NCBI GenBank assembly: GCA_026398545.1
Contig: JAPLSR010000206.1
Coordinates: 1-16,578, forward strand
Direction: 5' to 3'
Length of the DNA stretch: 16,578 nt
DNA from: Candidatus Sumerlaeota bacterium
GTDB lineage: Bacteria > Sumerlaeota > Sumerlaeia > MWCT01
Below the pieces are notes generated by a model that did not search any database, was not told where the DNA came from, and was given only the letters and a program-made list of their open reading frames with translations. This document shows positions 16,030 to 16,578 of this stretch, piece after piece. Made by a program: the position numbers and the translations under genes. The stretch's first letter is position 1. Every line of letters begins with the position of its first letter.

Positions 16030-16263
16030 TCATGCCGTCTGCGCAAAATCAAATACAGGAACCTGGATTGTTCGGACTGAAGGATATTCCATGTGGGCAA
16101 AATGAAGTAGTTTGTCGGTAACCTCCGGGGAATAGGTTCTTTCACCGCATGATTCGCAGACCTCAGCGGGCACATTTTCCACAACGATTAATTGTCCGCC
16201 ATCCTGATATTCAAATGTGACAAGTTTCTTCTCAACCTTGCCGCCGCAAAACACGCATCTCAT
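16030..16263 (-). CDS. YgiT-type zinc-finger protein (MqsA-like antitoxin N-terminal domain)
   Basis: This 77-residue protein has two CxxC knuckles, MRCVFCGGK at the N-terminus and CESCGERTY near residue 37, spaced as in the YgiT/MqsA zinc-binding domain. The middle (KLVTFEYQDGGQLIVVENVPAEV) is also typical. The HTH domain that full MqsA carries at its C-terminus is absent. The start is ATG 16263, because AGGAG lies 8 bases upstream and only 1 base separates it from the stop of the DUF4258 gene; longer in-frame starts would overlap that gene. The pairing of a DUF4258 protein followed by a YgiT finger is a recurrent arrangement annotated as a putative type II toxin-antitoxin system. Confidence 0.85.
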   Translation of the reverse strand: MRCVFCGGKVEKKLVTFEYQDGGQLIVVENVPAEVCESCGERTYSPEVTDKLLHFAHMEYPSVRTIQVPVFDFAQTA

Positions 16264-16264
16264 C

Positions 16265-16567
16265 TTATCCTCTCCTTTTTTTACCATTAACCCACACCGC
16301 CGGAGCAGGTTCATACGCTGTAATGACAATTACTTCAGGAGGCAATGAAACCTGAACATGCAGCCCGCGCCCACTTTTGGTTTCTCCATATATCAGACAA
16401 CTTGGGGAATATTTATCATCAGGATATTCTTCGATAATCTCCCCCGATAAAATAGCCTCTTCAATTTCATGCCTTTCAATCTTCCTTTTAATCATCCGTT
16501 TCACAGCATGTTCTGAAAAACGGTAATCGGAAATTCTAATACTATCCTGGATGAGTTTGATTTCCAT
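16265..16567 (-). CDS. DUF4258 domain protein, putative toxin of a TA-like pair
   Basis: A 100-residue protein whose body (YRFSEHAVKRMIKRKIERHE, then EAILSGEIIEEYPDDKYSPS, then LHVQVSLPPEVIVITAYEP) matches the DUF4258 pattern: a conserved SEHA histidine, an R-rich helix and a final V-I-V-I-T-x-Y-E-P strand. DUF4258 proteins have RelE/BrnT-like features and are often found beside YgiT fingers. Toxicity has not been shown for this one. ATG 16567 lies 11 bases from the window edge; no Shine-Dalgarno is visible and the frame stays open to the edge, so a longer N-terminus cannot be excluded. The DNA here is AT-rich: by hand count 42 G/C in 120 bases at 16381-16500, against about 60% in folD. Confidence 0.82.
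   Translation of the reverse strand: MEIKLIQDSIRISDYRFSEHAVKRMIKRKIERHEIEEAILSGEIIEEYPDDKYSPSCLIYGETKSGRGLHVQVSLPPEVIVITAYEPAPAVWVNGKKRRG
16269..16277 (-). promoter_or_regulatory. Shine-Dalgarno sequence deciding the YgiT-type start
   Basis: On the minus strand AAGGAGAGG lies inside the last codons of the DUF4258 gene, with its AGGAG core 8 bases before ATG 16263. It favours this start over the in-frame ATG codons at 16287 and further upstream. Confidence 0.65.
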
Positions 16568-16578
16568 GATAAATGCAA

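Overview
The window looks like a stretch of chromosome from an anaerobic, probably uncultured bacterium. The coding sequence is moderately GC-rich. The anaerobic reading rests on an oxygen-sensitive-type 2-hydroxyacyl-CoA dehydratase activase, a RACo-like corrinoid-protein reductive activator and a PflX-type radical SAM protein lying close together. No rRNA, tRNA, CRISPR array, transposase or phage gene was seen. Taxonomy cannot be fixed from this sequence. Coding density is very high, and the longest non-coding gap is about 180 bases.

Layout. (1) 2-1287, plus strand: the C-terminal end of an ABC transporter ATPase, then a COG1313/PflX-type radical SAM protein. (2) 1300-8689, minus strand, read right to left: a 1402-residue fused acyl-CoA dehydratase activase, a RACo-like [2Fe-2S]/ASKHA protein, and an FtsX/MacB-type permease. 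They are 6 and about 40 bases apart and probably form one transcript. (3) 8806-9779, minus strand: a TTG-started HAD phosphatase translationally coupled (ATGA) to a 96-residue single-TM or secreted protein. A perfect 9-bp hairpin separates this pair from the activase. (4) A divergent promoter gap at 9780-9958. (5) 9959-15602, plus strand: GDP-mannose 4,6-dehydratase, diaminopimelate decarboxylase, an HD-domain hydrolase, an alpha/beta hydrolase, a PilZ-like small protein, FolB and FolD, mostly closely spaced or overlapping. (6) 15614-16567, minus strand: a YggL-family protein, a YgiT-type zinc-finger protein and a DUF4258 protein. The last two resemble a toxin-antitoxin pair, and the toxin-like gene lies in clearly AT-richer DNA.

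How the genes may work together. Region 2 pairs two ATP-driven one-electron reductases: a BadF/HgdC-type activase and a RACo. No obvious client enzyme (dehydratase, corrinoid protein or methyltransferase) is in view, so the target must lie outside the window, or the long C-terminal part of the fusion may itself be the partner. This is the most interesting part of the window. Region 5 is a mixed biosynthetic run covering a nucleotide-sugar precursor, lysine/peptidoglycan and folate/C1 metabolism. It carries several accessory genes of unknown role. The rest is ordinary housekeeping plus one small TA-like module.
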